Assembly: GCF_006716115.1 (NCBI RefSeq)
Contig: NZ_VFOO01000001.1
Span: 3,720,001 to 3,784,000, forward strand
Source of the DNA: Subtercola boreus
Lineage (GTDB): Bacteria > Actinomycetota > Actinomycetes > Actinomycetales > Microbacteriaceae
Direction: 5' to 3'
DNA length: 64,000 bases
Within the stretch, counting starts at the first letter, position 1. Every line of letters starts with the position of its first letter. The position numbers and the translations under genes are program-made. The notes under the pieces are model-generated. The model searched no databases and had not been told where the DNA came from. It saw nothing but the letters and a program-made list of their open reading frames with translations. Below, piece by piece: positions 43,599 through 51,967 of the stretch.

Positions 43599-44534
43599 TC
43601 AGTGGTCGACGAGCGTGCCCGTCCAGTCGACCGGCCCGGCGAGGATCGAGTGGCTGGTGAGCTTCCGCCCGAGCGTACTCTGCGCCTCCCTGGCCGCAGC
43701 GATCACCAGGTCGAGGTCGAGCCCGGTGTCGACCCCCATCTCCTCGAACATGCTGACCAGGTCTTCGGTGGCGATGTTTCCGGTCGAACCGGCCGGTACC
43801 GGGCATCCACCGAGCTCGCCAAAGCTCGACTCGAAACTCTCGCAGCCCGCTTCGAGGGCGGCGTAGGCGTTGGTGAGGCCCTGGCCACGGGTGTTGTGGA
43901 AGTGCGCGGTGAGTTCGACGCCCGGCAGCCGTTCGAAGGCCGCCCCGAAGAAGTCGGAGACGTACGCGGGGTTCGCCATGCCGGTCGTGTCGCCGAAGCC
44001 GATCTCGGTGGCGCCCATCTCGGCGAAGCGCTCGGCGAGGCCCAGCACGCGGTCGAGCGGGATCTTTCCTTCGTACGGGCACCCGAACGACGTGGCGATC
44101 ACAGCGTCGAGCTTGAGCCCGGCATCCAGGATGCGCGTCGCCATCGCCTTGTCGTCGGCCATCGTCTGTTCGACGGCCCTGTTGATGTTCTTCAGGTTGT
44201 GCGTCTCCGAGGCACTGACGAAGATCGACGCCTCGTCGAAGTACTCACGAACGGCCAGGGCGTTGTCGAGGCCCCTGCTGTTCGGAATCAGCACCATGCG
44301 CGACACTGTCGACGGCAGGTGGATGCCCTTCAGCACCTCCACGCCGTCGGAGAGCTGCGGAATGACGTCGGGCCGCACGAAGCTGGCGACCTCGATGCGG
44401 GTGAAGCCGGCGCGGCCGAGCGATTCGATGAGCCGGATCTTGTCGGCGGTGGCGATCACCTCCGGCTCGTTCTGGAAGCCGTCGCGGGGGCCGACCTCGC
44501 GGATGACAACGCTGCTGGGTCTCCGACTGCTCAT
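43599..44534 (-). CDS. Hydroxymethylglutaryl-CoA lyase-like enzyme
   Basis: 311 aa, DRE-TIM metallolyase. Signature EVGPRDGFQNEPEVI (res. 13-27; true HMG-CoA lyases have GLQNE), FVSASETHNLKNIN (about 130-143), GDTTGMANP, metal ligands HFHNTRGQGLTNA and the flexible-loop Cys in GGCPVPAGSTGN. It cleaves a 3-hydroxy-3-methyl-acyl-CoA to acetyl-CoA and a 3-oxo acid. Inside a ring-cleavage island it would remove a tertiary-alcohol carbon, suggesting a methyl-branched substrate (inference). Ordinary leucine catabolism cannot be excluded, although no methylcrotonyl-CoA carboxylase genes are nearby. Confidence 0.88.
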   Translation of the reverse strand: MSSRRPSSVVIREVGPRDGFQNEPEVIATADKIRLIESLGRAGFTRIEVASFVRPDVIPQLSDGVEVLKGIHLPSTVSRMVLIPNSRGLDNALAVREYFDEASIFVSASETHNLKNINRAVEQTMADDKAMATRILDAGLKLDAVIATSFGCPYEGKIPLDRVLGLAERFAEMGATEIGFGDTTGMANPAYVSDFFGAAFERLPGVELTAHFHNTRGQGLTNAYAALEAGCESFESSFGELGGCPVPAGSTGNIATEDLVSMFEEMGVDTGLDLDLVIAAAREAQSTLGRKLTSHSILAGPVDWTGTLVDH

Positions 44535-44559
44535 ACTTCTGCCTCCTGTAGTCCACTGT

Positions 44560-45795
44560 TCATGCTGTCATCGCCGCCAGCCGGCCCGCGGCGCGTTCGA
44601 GCGACTCCCGGTGTTCGGGTGCCGCGACCTCGATCAGCCGACGGGCGCGTTCGGCGAACCCGCAACCGCGGAGGTGCGCCGCACCGTGTTCGGTGACCAC
44701 CACGTCGACGTCGGTGCGGGAGGTCGTGACGGTGTCGACCGTGGGAACGATGGTCGAGTGCGACCCGCCGGTGGAGCGCACGGCGATGATCGACCGGGCA
44801 CCGGAGGCGCTTGCGGCCCGCGAGAAGTCGGACTGGCCGCCCACGGCACCGATGTAGGTTCCGCGCCGCATCTCGGCGTTCACCTGCCCGCTCAGGTCGA
44901 CTTCGATGGCCGAGTTGATGGAGACGAGCGACCGGAGGTGCGAGAGCGTGCGGGCGCTGTGGGTGTAACTGGCCGCACAGAACCGCACGGGCAGGTCGTC
45001 GAGCCGCTCGTAGAAGGCCGTGCTGCCGAGAGCTGCACCGGTCACGATGACCCCGGTGTCGATCTCCTTGCGGGCACCCGTGATGACGCCGCGGTCGACC
45101 AGGTCGGCGATGCCGTCGGTGATGAGGCCCGAGTGCACGCCCAACTCGCGGTGCCCGCGGAGGTCGGCGAGTACGGCGGCGGGCAGTGCTCCGACGCCGA
45201 GCTGGATGGTGTCGCCGTCCTCGATGAGGCCGGCGATGTGGCCGGCGATCGCGAGGTCGACGGGTGTGGAGACGGTCAGCGGCGCCTCGAGCAGGGGCCG
45301 GTCCGTGCGGATCGACGCGGCGAACCGCGACACGTGGATGCCTGCGCTACCGCTGGTGACGGGCATCCGTTCGTTGATCTCGGCGATGATCACGCGCGTG
45401 TGCTCGATCGCGTCCGCCGCGTAGTCGACGCCCACCCCGAGAGAGCAGATGCCGTTCTCGTCGGGGGGAGACACCTGCACGAGCGCGACGTCGCCGGGCA
45501 GTTCGCCGCGCGCGAACAGGTCGGGCAGGCCCGAGTAGTTCGCCGGAACCACTTCGAGCCGGCCCTCCTTGCTGAGGTGCCGCAGGTCGCCGAGCGCTCC
45601 GTAGGAGACGATGCTCAGTTCGGGGGGAGGGTTGCGGGTGATCCGTTTGTCGAAGGTGAGGCCGACGAAGGCGGTGACCGGGCCGATGTCGTGCAGCTGG
45701 TCGAGCAGAGCGTGCACGAGCGGCGTCGGTTCGGCGCTCGTCTGGCTCCACCAGATCTCGTCGCCCGCGTGGATCAGGCCGGTCAGGTCGATCAT
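44560..45795 (-). CDS. Acetyl-CoA hydrolase/CoA-transferase family I protein
   Basis: 411 aa, family of 4-hydroxybutyrate CoA-transferase and succinyl-CoA:acetate CoA-transferase. Substrate motifs: VALVQVSPPDENGICSLGVG (about res. 105-124), LQGVG-like QLGVGALPAAV (about 197-207), the catalytic Glu in SINSAIEVDLSGQVNAE (about 305-321) and GGQSDFSRAA. It would swap CoA between a pathway acid and an acyl-CoA donor, a cheap way to activate an acid or free CoA, next to the lyase that yields a free 3-oxo acid. ATG overlaps the thiolase stop (ATGA). Confidence 0.87.
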   Translation of the reverse strand: MIDLTGLIHAGDEIWWSQTSAEPTPLVHALLDQLHDIGPVTAFVGLTFDKRITRNPPPELSIVSYGALGDLRHLSKEGRLEVVPANYSGLPDLFARGELPGDVALVQVSPPDENGICSLGVGVDYAADAIEHTRVIIAEINERMPVTSGSAGIHVSRFAASIRTDRPLLEAPLTVSTPVDLAIAGHIAGLIEDGDTIQLGVGALPAAVLADLRGHRELGVHSGLITDGIADLVDRGVITGARKEIDTGVIVTGAALGSTAFYERLDDLPVRFCAASYTHSARTLSHLRSLVSINSAIEVDLSGQVNAEMRRGTYIGAVGGQSDFSRAASASGARSIIAVRSTGGSHSTIVPTVDTVTTSRTDVDVVVTEHGAAHLRGCGFAERARRLIEVAAPEHRESLERAAGRLAAMTA

Positions 45796-46988
45796 GAGTC
45801 GAGCCGCTGGATGAGCGTGGCCGTGCCGAGGCCGCCGCCGCAGCACATCGTGACGAGACCCAGTTCGACGTCGCGCCGTTCCATCTCGGCGAGGATCGTC
45901 GCGATCAGGCGCGAGCCGGTCGCCCCCACCGGGTGGCCGAGGGCGATGGCGCCGCCGTTCACGTTCACGCGGCTCATGTCGGGCTGCAGCTCCTGCTGCC
46001 AGGCGAGCACGACGGAGCCGAACGCCTCGTTGATCTCGATCAGGTCGATGTCGTCGATCGTGAGGCCGTTGCGTTCGAGGAGCTTGCGGGTGGCCGGGAT
46101 CGGCCCGGTGAGCATGATGATCGGGTCGACGCCGACGGTGGTCTGGTCGAGGATGCGCGCGCGCACCTTCAGCCCGTGCTTCTCGGAGGCGGCCCGCGAG
46201 GCGAGCAGCACGCCGGCCGCGCCATCCGTCAGTGGAGACGACGTGCCCGCCGTTACCCGCCCGTTCTCGGAGCGGAACACCGTCTTCAGGCCGCCGAGCG
46301 TCTCGAGCGAGGTTCCGGGGCGCACACTCTGGTCGCTGGTGCGGAGCTGCCCGTCGAGCTCGAGCGGCACCATTTCCGCGTCGAACCGGCCGGCTGCGAT
46401 CGCCTCGGTCGCGAGGGCGTGCGAACGGACGGCGAACTCGTCCATCTCCTCGCGACTGATGTTCCAGCGTTCGGCGATGAGTTCGGCGCTCTCGCCCTGC
46501 GGCACCATGTCGTAGAGGTCGAGCAGTTCGGCCGGCCACGCCTTGCCGTAGAGCTCCTCGATCTTGCCGACCGAGTTCATCGGCACGTGCGTCATGTTCT
46601 CGACACCGCCCGCGATGACGAGTTCGTGCATCCCCGAGGCCACGAAAGCGGCGCCCATGGCGACGGATGTCTGTGCCGACCCGCAGCGCCGGTCGACCAC
46701 CACGGCGGGCACTTCGGGCGGGTAGCCGGCCTGCAGCCAGGCGTTCCGGCCGACGTTCCGCGACTGCTCGCCGAACTGTGCCGTGCACCCGATCACCAGG
46801 TCTTCGATGTCGTCTGGGGCCAAGCCGCTGCGGCTGAGCAGATCGGTGTACACCGCGCCGAGCATGACGTTCGGGTGCGTGCCCCGGAACCAGCCCTTCT
46901 CGGGGTTCGCCCGCCCCATCGGCGTGCGAACGGCCTCGGCGATGAGCGCTTCGCGGCCGGAGGAGATGAAGGGATTGTCGAAGACCAT
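45792..46988 (-). CDS. Acyl-CoA acetyltransferase (thiolase)
   Basis: 398 aa. Catalytic nucleophile Cys in VVDRRCGSAQTS (about res. 101), conserved INEAFGSVV, second His in GGAIALGHPVGATGSR (about 350-365) and C-terminal proton-shuttle Cys in MCCGGGLGTA (about 380-389). The pattern is degradative thiolase, cleaving 3-oxoacyl-CoA to acetyl-CoA and a shortened acyl-CoA. It fits the end of each beta-oxidation round after ring opening. Overlaps the SDR gene upstream and CoA-transferase gene downstream. Confidence 0.93.
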   Translation of the reverse strand: MVFDNPFISSGREALIAEAVRTPMGRANPEKGWFRGTHPNVMLGAVYTDLLSRSGLAPDDIEDLVIGCTAQFGEQSRNVGRNAWLQAGYPPEVPAVVVDRRCGSAQTSVAMGAAFVASGMHELVIAGGVENMTHVPMNSVGKIEELYGKAWPAELLDLYDMVPQGESAELIAERWNISREEMDEFAVRSHALATEAIAAGRFDAEMVPLELDGQLRTSDQSVRPGTSLETLGGLKTVFRSENGRVTAGTSSPLTDGAAGVLLASRAASEKHGLKVRARILDQTTVGVDPIIMLTGPIPATRKLLERNGLTIDDIDLIEINEAFGSVVLAWQQELQPDMSRVNVNGGAIALGHPVGATGSRLIATILAEMERRDVELGLVTMCCGGGLGTATLIQRLDS

Positions 46989-47737
46989 CAGATGACCGTT
47001 CCGCCGTCGACCGGGAGCACTTGCCCGGTGATGTACCCCGCGGCATCCGAGGCGAAGAAGACGAACGACTCGGCGATCTCGTCGGGTTGGGCCCAGCGGC
47101 CGAGCGGGATGCGCGCAAGTGTCAGGGCGGCGAGCTTCTCGTTGTCGCGGATGTTCTGGGTCATCGCCGTGGCCGCCAGTGGGGCGATCGCGTTGACCGT
47201 GATGGCGCGCCGGGCGAGCTCCTTGGCGAGCGACTTGGTGAGGCCGATGATGCCGGCCTTGGCCGCGCCGTAGTTCGCCTGCCCGATGGTGCCGACGATG
47301 CCGGCGGCGGAGGTCACGTTGATGATGCGGCCCGTGCCGTCGTCGGGCAGGTAGCCGAGGGCGGCCTTGCTGCAGACGAAACTACCCATCAGGTGGATGT
47401 CGACGACCCGGCGGAAGTCCTCTTCTTCGAGGTTCTTGAACATGGCGGGGGCGATCGCACCGGCATTGTTCACGAGAATGTGCAGCGTGCCGCCGGCCAG
47501 CGCCGCTGCGGCTGCGGCGGCCTCGGCGGCCGCAGCACTGTCACGCACGTCGAACGCGAACGACGAGGCGCTGAATCCGTCGGACACGATCGCGTCGGCG
47601 ACCGCCGCAGCGGCATCAGCGTTCACGTCGGTGACGAGCACAGCGGCCCCGTTGCGGGCCAGAGCCCGCGAGACGGCAGCACCGATGCCACCGCCCGCGC
47701 CGGTGACCAGCGCCGAGCGCCCCGAGAGGATGCCCAT
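46988..47737 (-). CDS. SDR-family 3-hydroxyacyl-CoA dehydrogenase-like oxidoreductase
   Basis: 249 aa, complete classical SDR: TGAGGGIGAA (res. 13-22), NNAGAIAPAMF, catalytic Ser in NVTSAAGIVG, YGAAKAG (Tyr/Lys) and the C-terminal FASDAAGYITGQVLPVDGG. FabG-like. Position between the thiolase and an acyl-CoA dehydrogenase suggests oxidation of 3-hydroxyacyl-CoA in beta-oxidation rather than fatty-acid synthesis. Start and stop overlap its neighbours, so it is cotranslated. Confidence 0.88.
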   Translation of the reverse strand: MGILSGRSALVTGAGGGIGAAVSRALARNGAAVLVTDVNADAAAAVADAIVSDGFSASSFAFDVRDSAAAAEAAAAAAALAGGTLHILVNNAGAIAPAMFKNLEEEDFRRVVDIHLMGSFVCSKAALGYLPDDGTGRIINVTSAAGIVGTIGQANYGAAKAGIIGLTKSLAKELARRAITVNAIAPLAATAMTQNIRDNEKLAALTLARIPLGRWAQPDEIAESFVFFASDAAGYITGQVLPVDGGTVI

Positions 47738-48903
47738 CAGTAGCTCCGCGGCATGCCGAGCACGTGCTCGCCGATGTAGTTCAGCACCATCTCCTGGCTG
47801 AGCGGCGCGATGCGCAGCAGCCGTGCCTCACGGAAGTAGCGGGCCACGTGGTACTCCTCGGAGTAGCCCATGCCGCCGTGTGTCTGCAGGGCGCGGTCGG
47901 CGGCCTCGAAGCCGGCGTCGGCGCAGAGGTACTTGGCCATGTTCGCCTCCTTGGCGCACGGCAGGCCCTTGTCGTAGAGCCAGGTGGCCTTCCGCAGCAT
48001 CAGTTCGGCGGCATCGAGGCGCGCGAGCGACTCGGCGAGCGGGAACTGGATGCCCTGGTTCATGCCGATCGGGCGGCCGAACACATGGCGGTCCTTGCCG
48101 TACTGCACCCCGGCGCGAAGGGCCGCGCGGCCGATTCCCAGCGCTTCGGCGGCCACGAGCATCCGTTCGGGGTTCAATCCGTCGAGAATGTATTTGAAGC
48201 CCGTGCCCTCGTCGCCGATACGGTCTTCGACCGGGATCTGCAGGTTGTCGATGAACAACTCGTTCGACGAGACGGCGTTCCGTCCCATCTTCTTGATCGG
48301 CCGCACATCGATGGCCGACCGGTCGAGGTTCGTGAAGAACAGGGTGAGGCCGTCGGTCTTCTTGGGCGAATCCTCGAACTTCGCGGTGCGCGTCAGCAGC
48401 AGGATCTTCTCCGACTCCATCGCCTTCGAGATCCAGACCTTCTTGCCGTTGACGACGTAGTGGTCACCGTCGCGCTTCGCGAACGTCGTGATGCGCGTGG
48501 TGTCGAGTCCGGCATCCGGTTCGGTCACACCGAAGCACACATGCAGGTCGCCGTTCACGATGCGTGGCAGGTTCTGCTGCTTCATCTCCTCGGATCCGTG
48601 CACGATCACGGGATGCATGCCGAAGATGCTGAGGTGGATGGCGCTCGCCGCGTTCATCCCGCCCCCGGAGGCGGCCACGGCCTCGATCAGCAGGCAGGCC
48701 TCCGTGATGCCGAAGCCGTGGCCGCCGTACTCCTCGGGGGTGGTGATGCCGAGCCAGCCGCCCTCTGCCATCGCGTCGTAGAACTCGGTGGGGAACTCCT
48801 TGTCGAGGTCTTTGTGCATCCAGTAGTCGTCGTCGAACCGCTTGGCGACATCGGTGACGGCGTCACGAATGGTCACCTGGTCTTCGGTGAGTTCAAAATC
48901 CAC
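47737..48903 (-). CDS. Acyl-CoA dehydrogenase 1 (FadE-like)
   Basis: 388 aa from the GTG at 48903 (GGAG upstream); longer readings enter the operator region. Complete ACAD: N-terminal helices (FELTEDQVTIRDAV), FAD-binding VCFGVTEPDAGLDTTRI (about res. 125-141), VVNGKKVWISKA, the C-terminal QTHGGMGYSEEYHVARYFREAR. First gene of the operon running to 41076, with operator O1 immediately upstream. It lies head-to-tail with a smaller ACAD gene of the next transcription unit, recalling the alpha2beta2 FadE pairs of steroid side-chain degradation (analogy, not proof). Confidence 0.9.
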   Translation of the reverse strand: MDFELTEDQVTIRDAVTDVAKRFDDDYWMHKDLDKEFPTEFYDAMAEGGWLGITTPEEYGGHGFGITEACLLIEAVAASGGGMNAASAIHLSIFGMHPVIVHGSEEMKQQNLPRIVNGDLHVCFGVTEPDAGLDTTRITTFAKRDGDHYVVNGKKVWISKAMESEKILLLTRTAKFEDSPKKTDGLTLFFTNLDRSAIDVRPIKKMGRNAVSSNELFIDNLQIPVEDRIGDEGTGFKYILDGLNPERMLVAAEALGIGRAALRAGVQYGKDRHVFGRPIGMNQGIQFPLAESLARLDAAELMLRKATWLYDKGLPCAKEANMAKYLCADAGFEAADRALQTHGGMGYSEEYHVARYFREARLLRIAPLSQEMVLNYIGEHVLGMPRSY

Positions 48904-48939
48904 AATGACTCCGTTTCGCTTACTTGGACCTACCTTATC

Positions 48940-48953
48940 AAAGGACTGACCAT
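48940..48953. promoter_or_regulatory. Operator O1 (TGGTCAGTCC palindrome)
   Basis: Minus strand AATGGTCAGTCCTTT (complement around 48940-48954), in the 50-bp gap between two acyl-CoA dehydrogenase genes and upstream of the operon 48903 to 41076. It matches O2 and O3 in the core TGGTCAGWCC, with the right half-site weaker (CCTTT). Confidence 0.6.
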
Positions 48954-50009
48954 TTAGGGTACCGGCAGAAGACCCAGCTCGTCGGCGATGCGTTCGTTCC
49001 ACACCGCGGGGCTGCCGAAGAGCTCGTGGTCGAGCTTGGCGCGCTTGTAGAGCAGTTGCAGATCGTGCTCCCAGGTGTAGCCGATGGCCCCGTGCATCGT
49101 GAGGGCCGACTCGGCGGAGCGGGAGGCGGTGGCCGTGGCCTGGGCTTTGGCTGTCGCGGCGTGCAGCGATGATTCGGGCAGGCCGTCGTCGACGGATGCC
49201 GCTGCGTAGTACACGATCGAGCGCGAGGCCTCCTCGGCGACGAGCATCGTCGCGGCGGCATGTTTCATCGCCTGGAACGACCCGATCGCCGCGCCGAACT
49301 GGGTGCGCTGCCTGCTGTACTCCACTGAGAGCGCCAGCATGCGGGTGGCGGCGCCCAGGGCGTCGGCGGCGACCAGAACGGCGGCCCGCAGTCGGGCGTC
49401 AGCGAGAAAGGCGTCGGCATCGGCGTCGAGCTTCGTGCCCGCCGCATCCGCCAGGGTGATGTCGCCGGTCGAGCGGCTGCGGTCGAGCAGTTCGCCCGGC
49501 TCGATGCTGACTCCGGATGCGCCCACCTCGACGAGGTAGAGGGAGCCGCCGGCGGGCACGACGAGCAGCGTGGCCCGGTCTGCACCCAGCACCGTTCGCA
49601 CCGTGCCGCTGATCCCGGCCTCTGTGGCGGTGAACGCTGAGGCGAACGCGGCACTGTCGGCCGCGACCGCCAGGGCCGTGGACCGGCCGTTCTCGACGAC
49701 GTCTGCGGCGGTGGCCGGGTCGAGCGCCGGCAGGGCGAGCACCGTGGCGAGCCAGGCCGACGACGGCGCGGCGCGCATCGCCAGCTGCTCGGCGATCAGC
49801 GCGAGTTCGAGCAGCCCGCCGCCCTGCCCGCCCTGCTCCTCGGCCAACCCGACGCCGAGCCAGCCCGCCTCGGCCAGCGAATGCTCGAAGGCCGCCGGAT
49901 CGGCGCTCTCGAGCGCAGCGCGCACCTGCTCGGGCGCAGCCGTGTCGCCCAGCCAGTCGGCCAGCGCCTCGACGAACATCTTCTGTTCTGCATCGACTTC
50001 CCACCGCAT
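48954..50009 (-). CDS. Acyl-CoA dehydrogenase 2, short form
   Basis: 351 aa, shorter than usual (about 380-400). C-terminal helical core is typical (AVEYSRQRTQF-like SVEYSRQRTQFGAAIG, about res. 225-240; TMHGAIGYTWEHDLQLLYKRA near 310). The central beta domain is divergent and Ala-rich, and the EPxxGSD-type FAD segment is not recognisable. Such degenerate subunits pair with a full-length ACAD in heterotetramers. The adjacent genes 47737-48903 and 51964-53145 are candidate partners (inference). Stop is 4 bp from O1. Confidence 0.83.
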   Translation of the reverse strand: MRWEVDAEQKMFVEALADWLGDTAAPEQVRAALESADPAAFEHSLAEAGWLGVGLAEEQGGQGGGLLELALIAEQLAMRAAPSSAWLATVLALPALDPATAADVVENGRSTALAVAADSAAFASAFTATEAGISGTVRTVLGADRATLLVVPAGGSLYLVEVGASGVSIEPGELLDRSRSTGDITLADAAGTKLDADADAFLADARLRAAVLVAADALGAATRMLALSVEYSRQRTQFGAAIGSFQAMKHAAATMLVAEEASRSIVYYAAASVDDGLPESSLHAATAKAQATATASRSAESALTMHGAIGYTWEHDLQLLYKRAKLDHELFGSPAVWNERIADELGLLPVP

Positions 50010-50017
50010 GGTGTTCC

Positions 50018-51967
50018 CTACTTCGTCTTCTGGTCGCCGACAGCGCGGCTGATCTCGTTCACGGCATCCGGGTTCTCGGCCCCTGACAGGTCGCCCTGGG
50101 GGAGCCCGAGCGCGGCTGCGCGCACGGCGCGGCGCATGATCTTCTGCGACCGGGTCTTCGGCAGTTGGCTGACGCGGCGCACCAGCGAGGGGGCGAACGG
50201 TTTGCCGAGCTCACTGGCCACCAGCGCGCGGAGTTCCTCGGAGACATCCTCGCTCGACGACGCCCGCGGAACCCAGAATGCCCACACGGTCTCACCCTTC
50301 GTGGAATCGGGCACGCCCACGGCGGCCGCCTCGACGACGGCGGGGTGCGTGATGAGCACGGACTCGACCTCGGCCGGGGCGAGACGTTTGCCGGCCACGT
50401 TCATCACATCGTCGGAGCGACCGAGGATGAACCACTGGTCGTCCTCCACGAGAGCGAAGTCGCCGTGGTGCCACATGCCGGGGAACGTGGTCCAGTACGC
50501 CTCGAGGTACCGGTCGTCGTCCTTCCAGACGCCGCGGGTCATCGCCGGCCACGGCTGCCGGCAGACGAGCTCGCCCACCTCGCCGCGCACCGAGTCTCCG
50601 TTCGCGTCGACCACATCCACGTCCATGCCGAGCGACGGCCCGCCGAGCGAGCAGCTGCGGATGGTCTCGACGGGGTAGGGCGCGAGGAAGGAGCCGCCGA
50701 CCTCTGTGCCGCCCGAGAAGTTGATGATCGGAACCCGGTCGCCGAAGACGTCGACGGCCAGCCATTCGTAGGCGCTCGGGTCCCAGGGCTCGCCGGTCGA
50801 GCCGAGCACATGCACGCTCGACAGGTCGTAGTCGCGGAAGGTCGTCGAACCCGAAGCACGCAACGTGCGGATCAGTGTGGGCGACACCCCCAGCATCGAG
50901 ATGCGATGGTTCTGGACGAGCGACCAGAGCCGGTCGATGTCGGGCACATCGGGCGAGCCCTCGTAGAGTACGAGCGTCGCGCCGTTCGCGTGGGTGCCGA
51001 AGATCGAGAGGGGCCCCATGATCCAGCCCATGTCGGTGATCCAGCAGAAGACGCCGTCGGCATTCACGTCGAACGAATAGGCGACCTCACTGGCCGTCTT
51101 CACGAGGAATCCCGCGTGCGTGTGCACGGCGCCCTTCGGCTTGCCGGTGGTGCCGGAGGTGTAGGCCAGCAGCAGCGTCTCGGTCGCCGGCAGCGCCACC
51201 GGTTCGGTGAGGGGCGTGGCGGCCAGGAGTGACTCCCAGGCCACGTCGGTTCCGGATGCAGCGCTGCCACCGCCGACGTTGGTGACGACCACTACGCGCT
51301 CGACGGTCGGGCACGAGGCGACGGCCTCGTCGAGCAGCGCTTTCATCTCCACCGTGCGGTGTCGGCGAACCGTTCCGTCGGCCACGATCACAGCGACCGC
51401 TCCGGCGTCCCGGATGCGCGCCGCGATCGCCGACGGGGCGAAACCGGAGAACAGCGGCACGATGATCGCGCCGAGCGAGGCGATGGCGTAGCAGGCGACC
51501 ACGGCCTCGGGGATCATCGGCAGGAACAGCGCGACGGTGTCCCCGCGCTTCACGCCGAGCTCCCGGAGCCCGCCCGCCACCGCCGCAGCGCGTTCGGCTA
51601 GTTCGGCGTAAGTCAGGTTCGTGACGGTTCCGTCTTCGGCCTCGTGCGAGACGGCGATCCTTCCCGCGCCCACGTCGTTCTGCCAGCGCGTGAGGCACGC
51701 ATCGACGATGTTGATCGTCGACCCGGTGAACCATTCGGGCCGCTCGATGCCGGCCGAGATGTCGATGACGCTCTCGTAGGGCGTGCGGAACGGGATTCCC
51801 AGGTCGGTCACGACCGCATCCCAGTACCAGCCCACGTCGGCCACCGACCGCGCGCGGAGTTCGGGCAGCGTCCCGATGCCGTGCGACCGGCCCAGGCGGG
51901 TGACGTTCGCATTCTCGATGTAGTCGGCGGTGGGCAGCCATTCGTAGACGGCCGGGTCGTGGCTCAT
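50018..51967 (-). CDS. Acyl-CoA synthetase, acetyl-CoA-synthetase-like
   Basis: 649 aa, ANL superfamily with an acetyl-CoA-synthetase-type N-terminal extension (IERPEWFTGSTINIVDACLTRW in part). P-loop YTSGTTGKPKGAVHTHAGF (about res. 265-283), ATP-binding LGSTGEPWDPSAY and FSGGTEVGGS, hinge Asp in WHHGDFA..GRSDDVMNVAGKR, and catalytic Lys in LPKTRSQKIMRR near the C-terminus. It activates a carboxylate with ATP and CoA. As the only ligase of the island it is the probable entry enzyme. ATG overlaps the ACAD 3 stop. Confidence 0.9.
   Translation of the reverse strand: MSHDPAVYEWLPTADYIENANVTRLGRSHGIGTLPELRARSVADVGWYWDAVVTDLGIPFRTPYESVIDISAGIERPEWFTGSTINIVDACLTRWQNDVGAGRIAVSHEAEDGTVTNLTYAELAERAAAVAGGLRELGVKRGDTVALFLPMIPEAVVACYAIASLGAIIVPLFSGFAPSAIAARIRDAGAVAVIVADGTVRRHRTVEMKALLDEAVASCPTVERVVVVTNVGGGSAASGTDVAWESLLAATPLTEPVALPATETLLLAYTSGTTGKPKGAVHTHAGFLVKTASEVAYSFDVNADGVFCWITDMGWIMGPLSIFGTHANGATLVLYEGSPDVPDIDRLWSLVQNHRISMLGVSPTLIRTLRASGSTTFRDYDLSSVHVLGSTGEPWDPSAYEWLAVDVFGDRVPIINFSGGTEVGGSFLAPYPVETIRSCSLGGPSLGMDVDVVDANGDSVRGEVGELVCRQPWPAMTRGVWKDDDRYLEAYWTTFPGMWHHGDFALVEDDQWFILGRSDDVMNVAGKRLAPAEVESVLITHPAVVEAAAVGVPDSTKGETVWAFWVPRASSSEDVSEELRALVASELGKPFAPSLVRRVSQLPKTRSQKIMRRAVRAAALGLPQGDLSGAENPDAVNEISRAVGDQKTK

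Noticed and set aside
44560-47118. Long frame apparently extending the CoA-transferase upstream
   Set aside because: The CoA-transferase starts at 45795 with an ATGA overlap; upstream residues are a frame-shifted reading of the thiolase gene.
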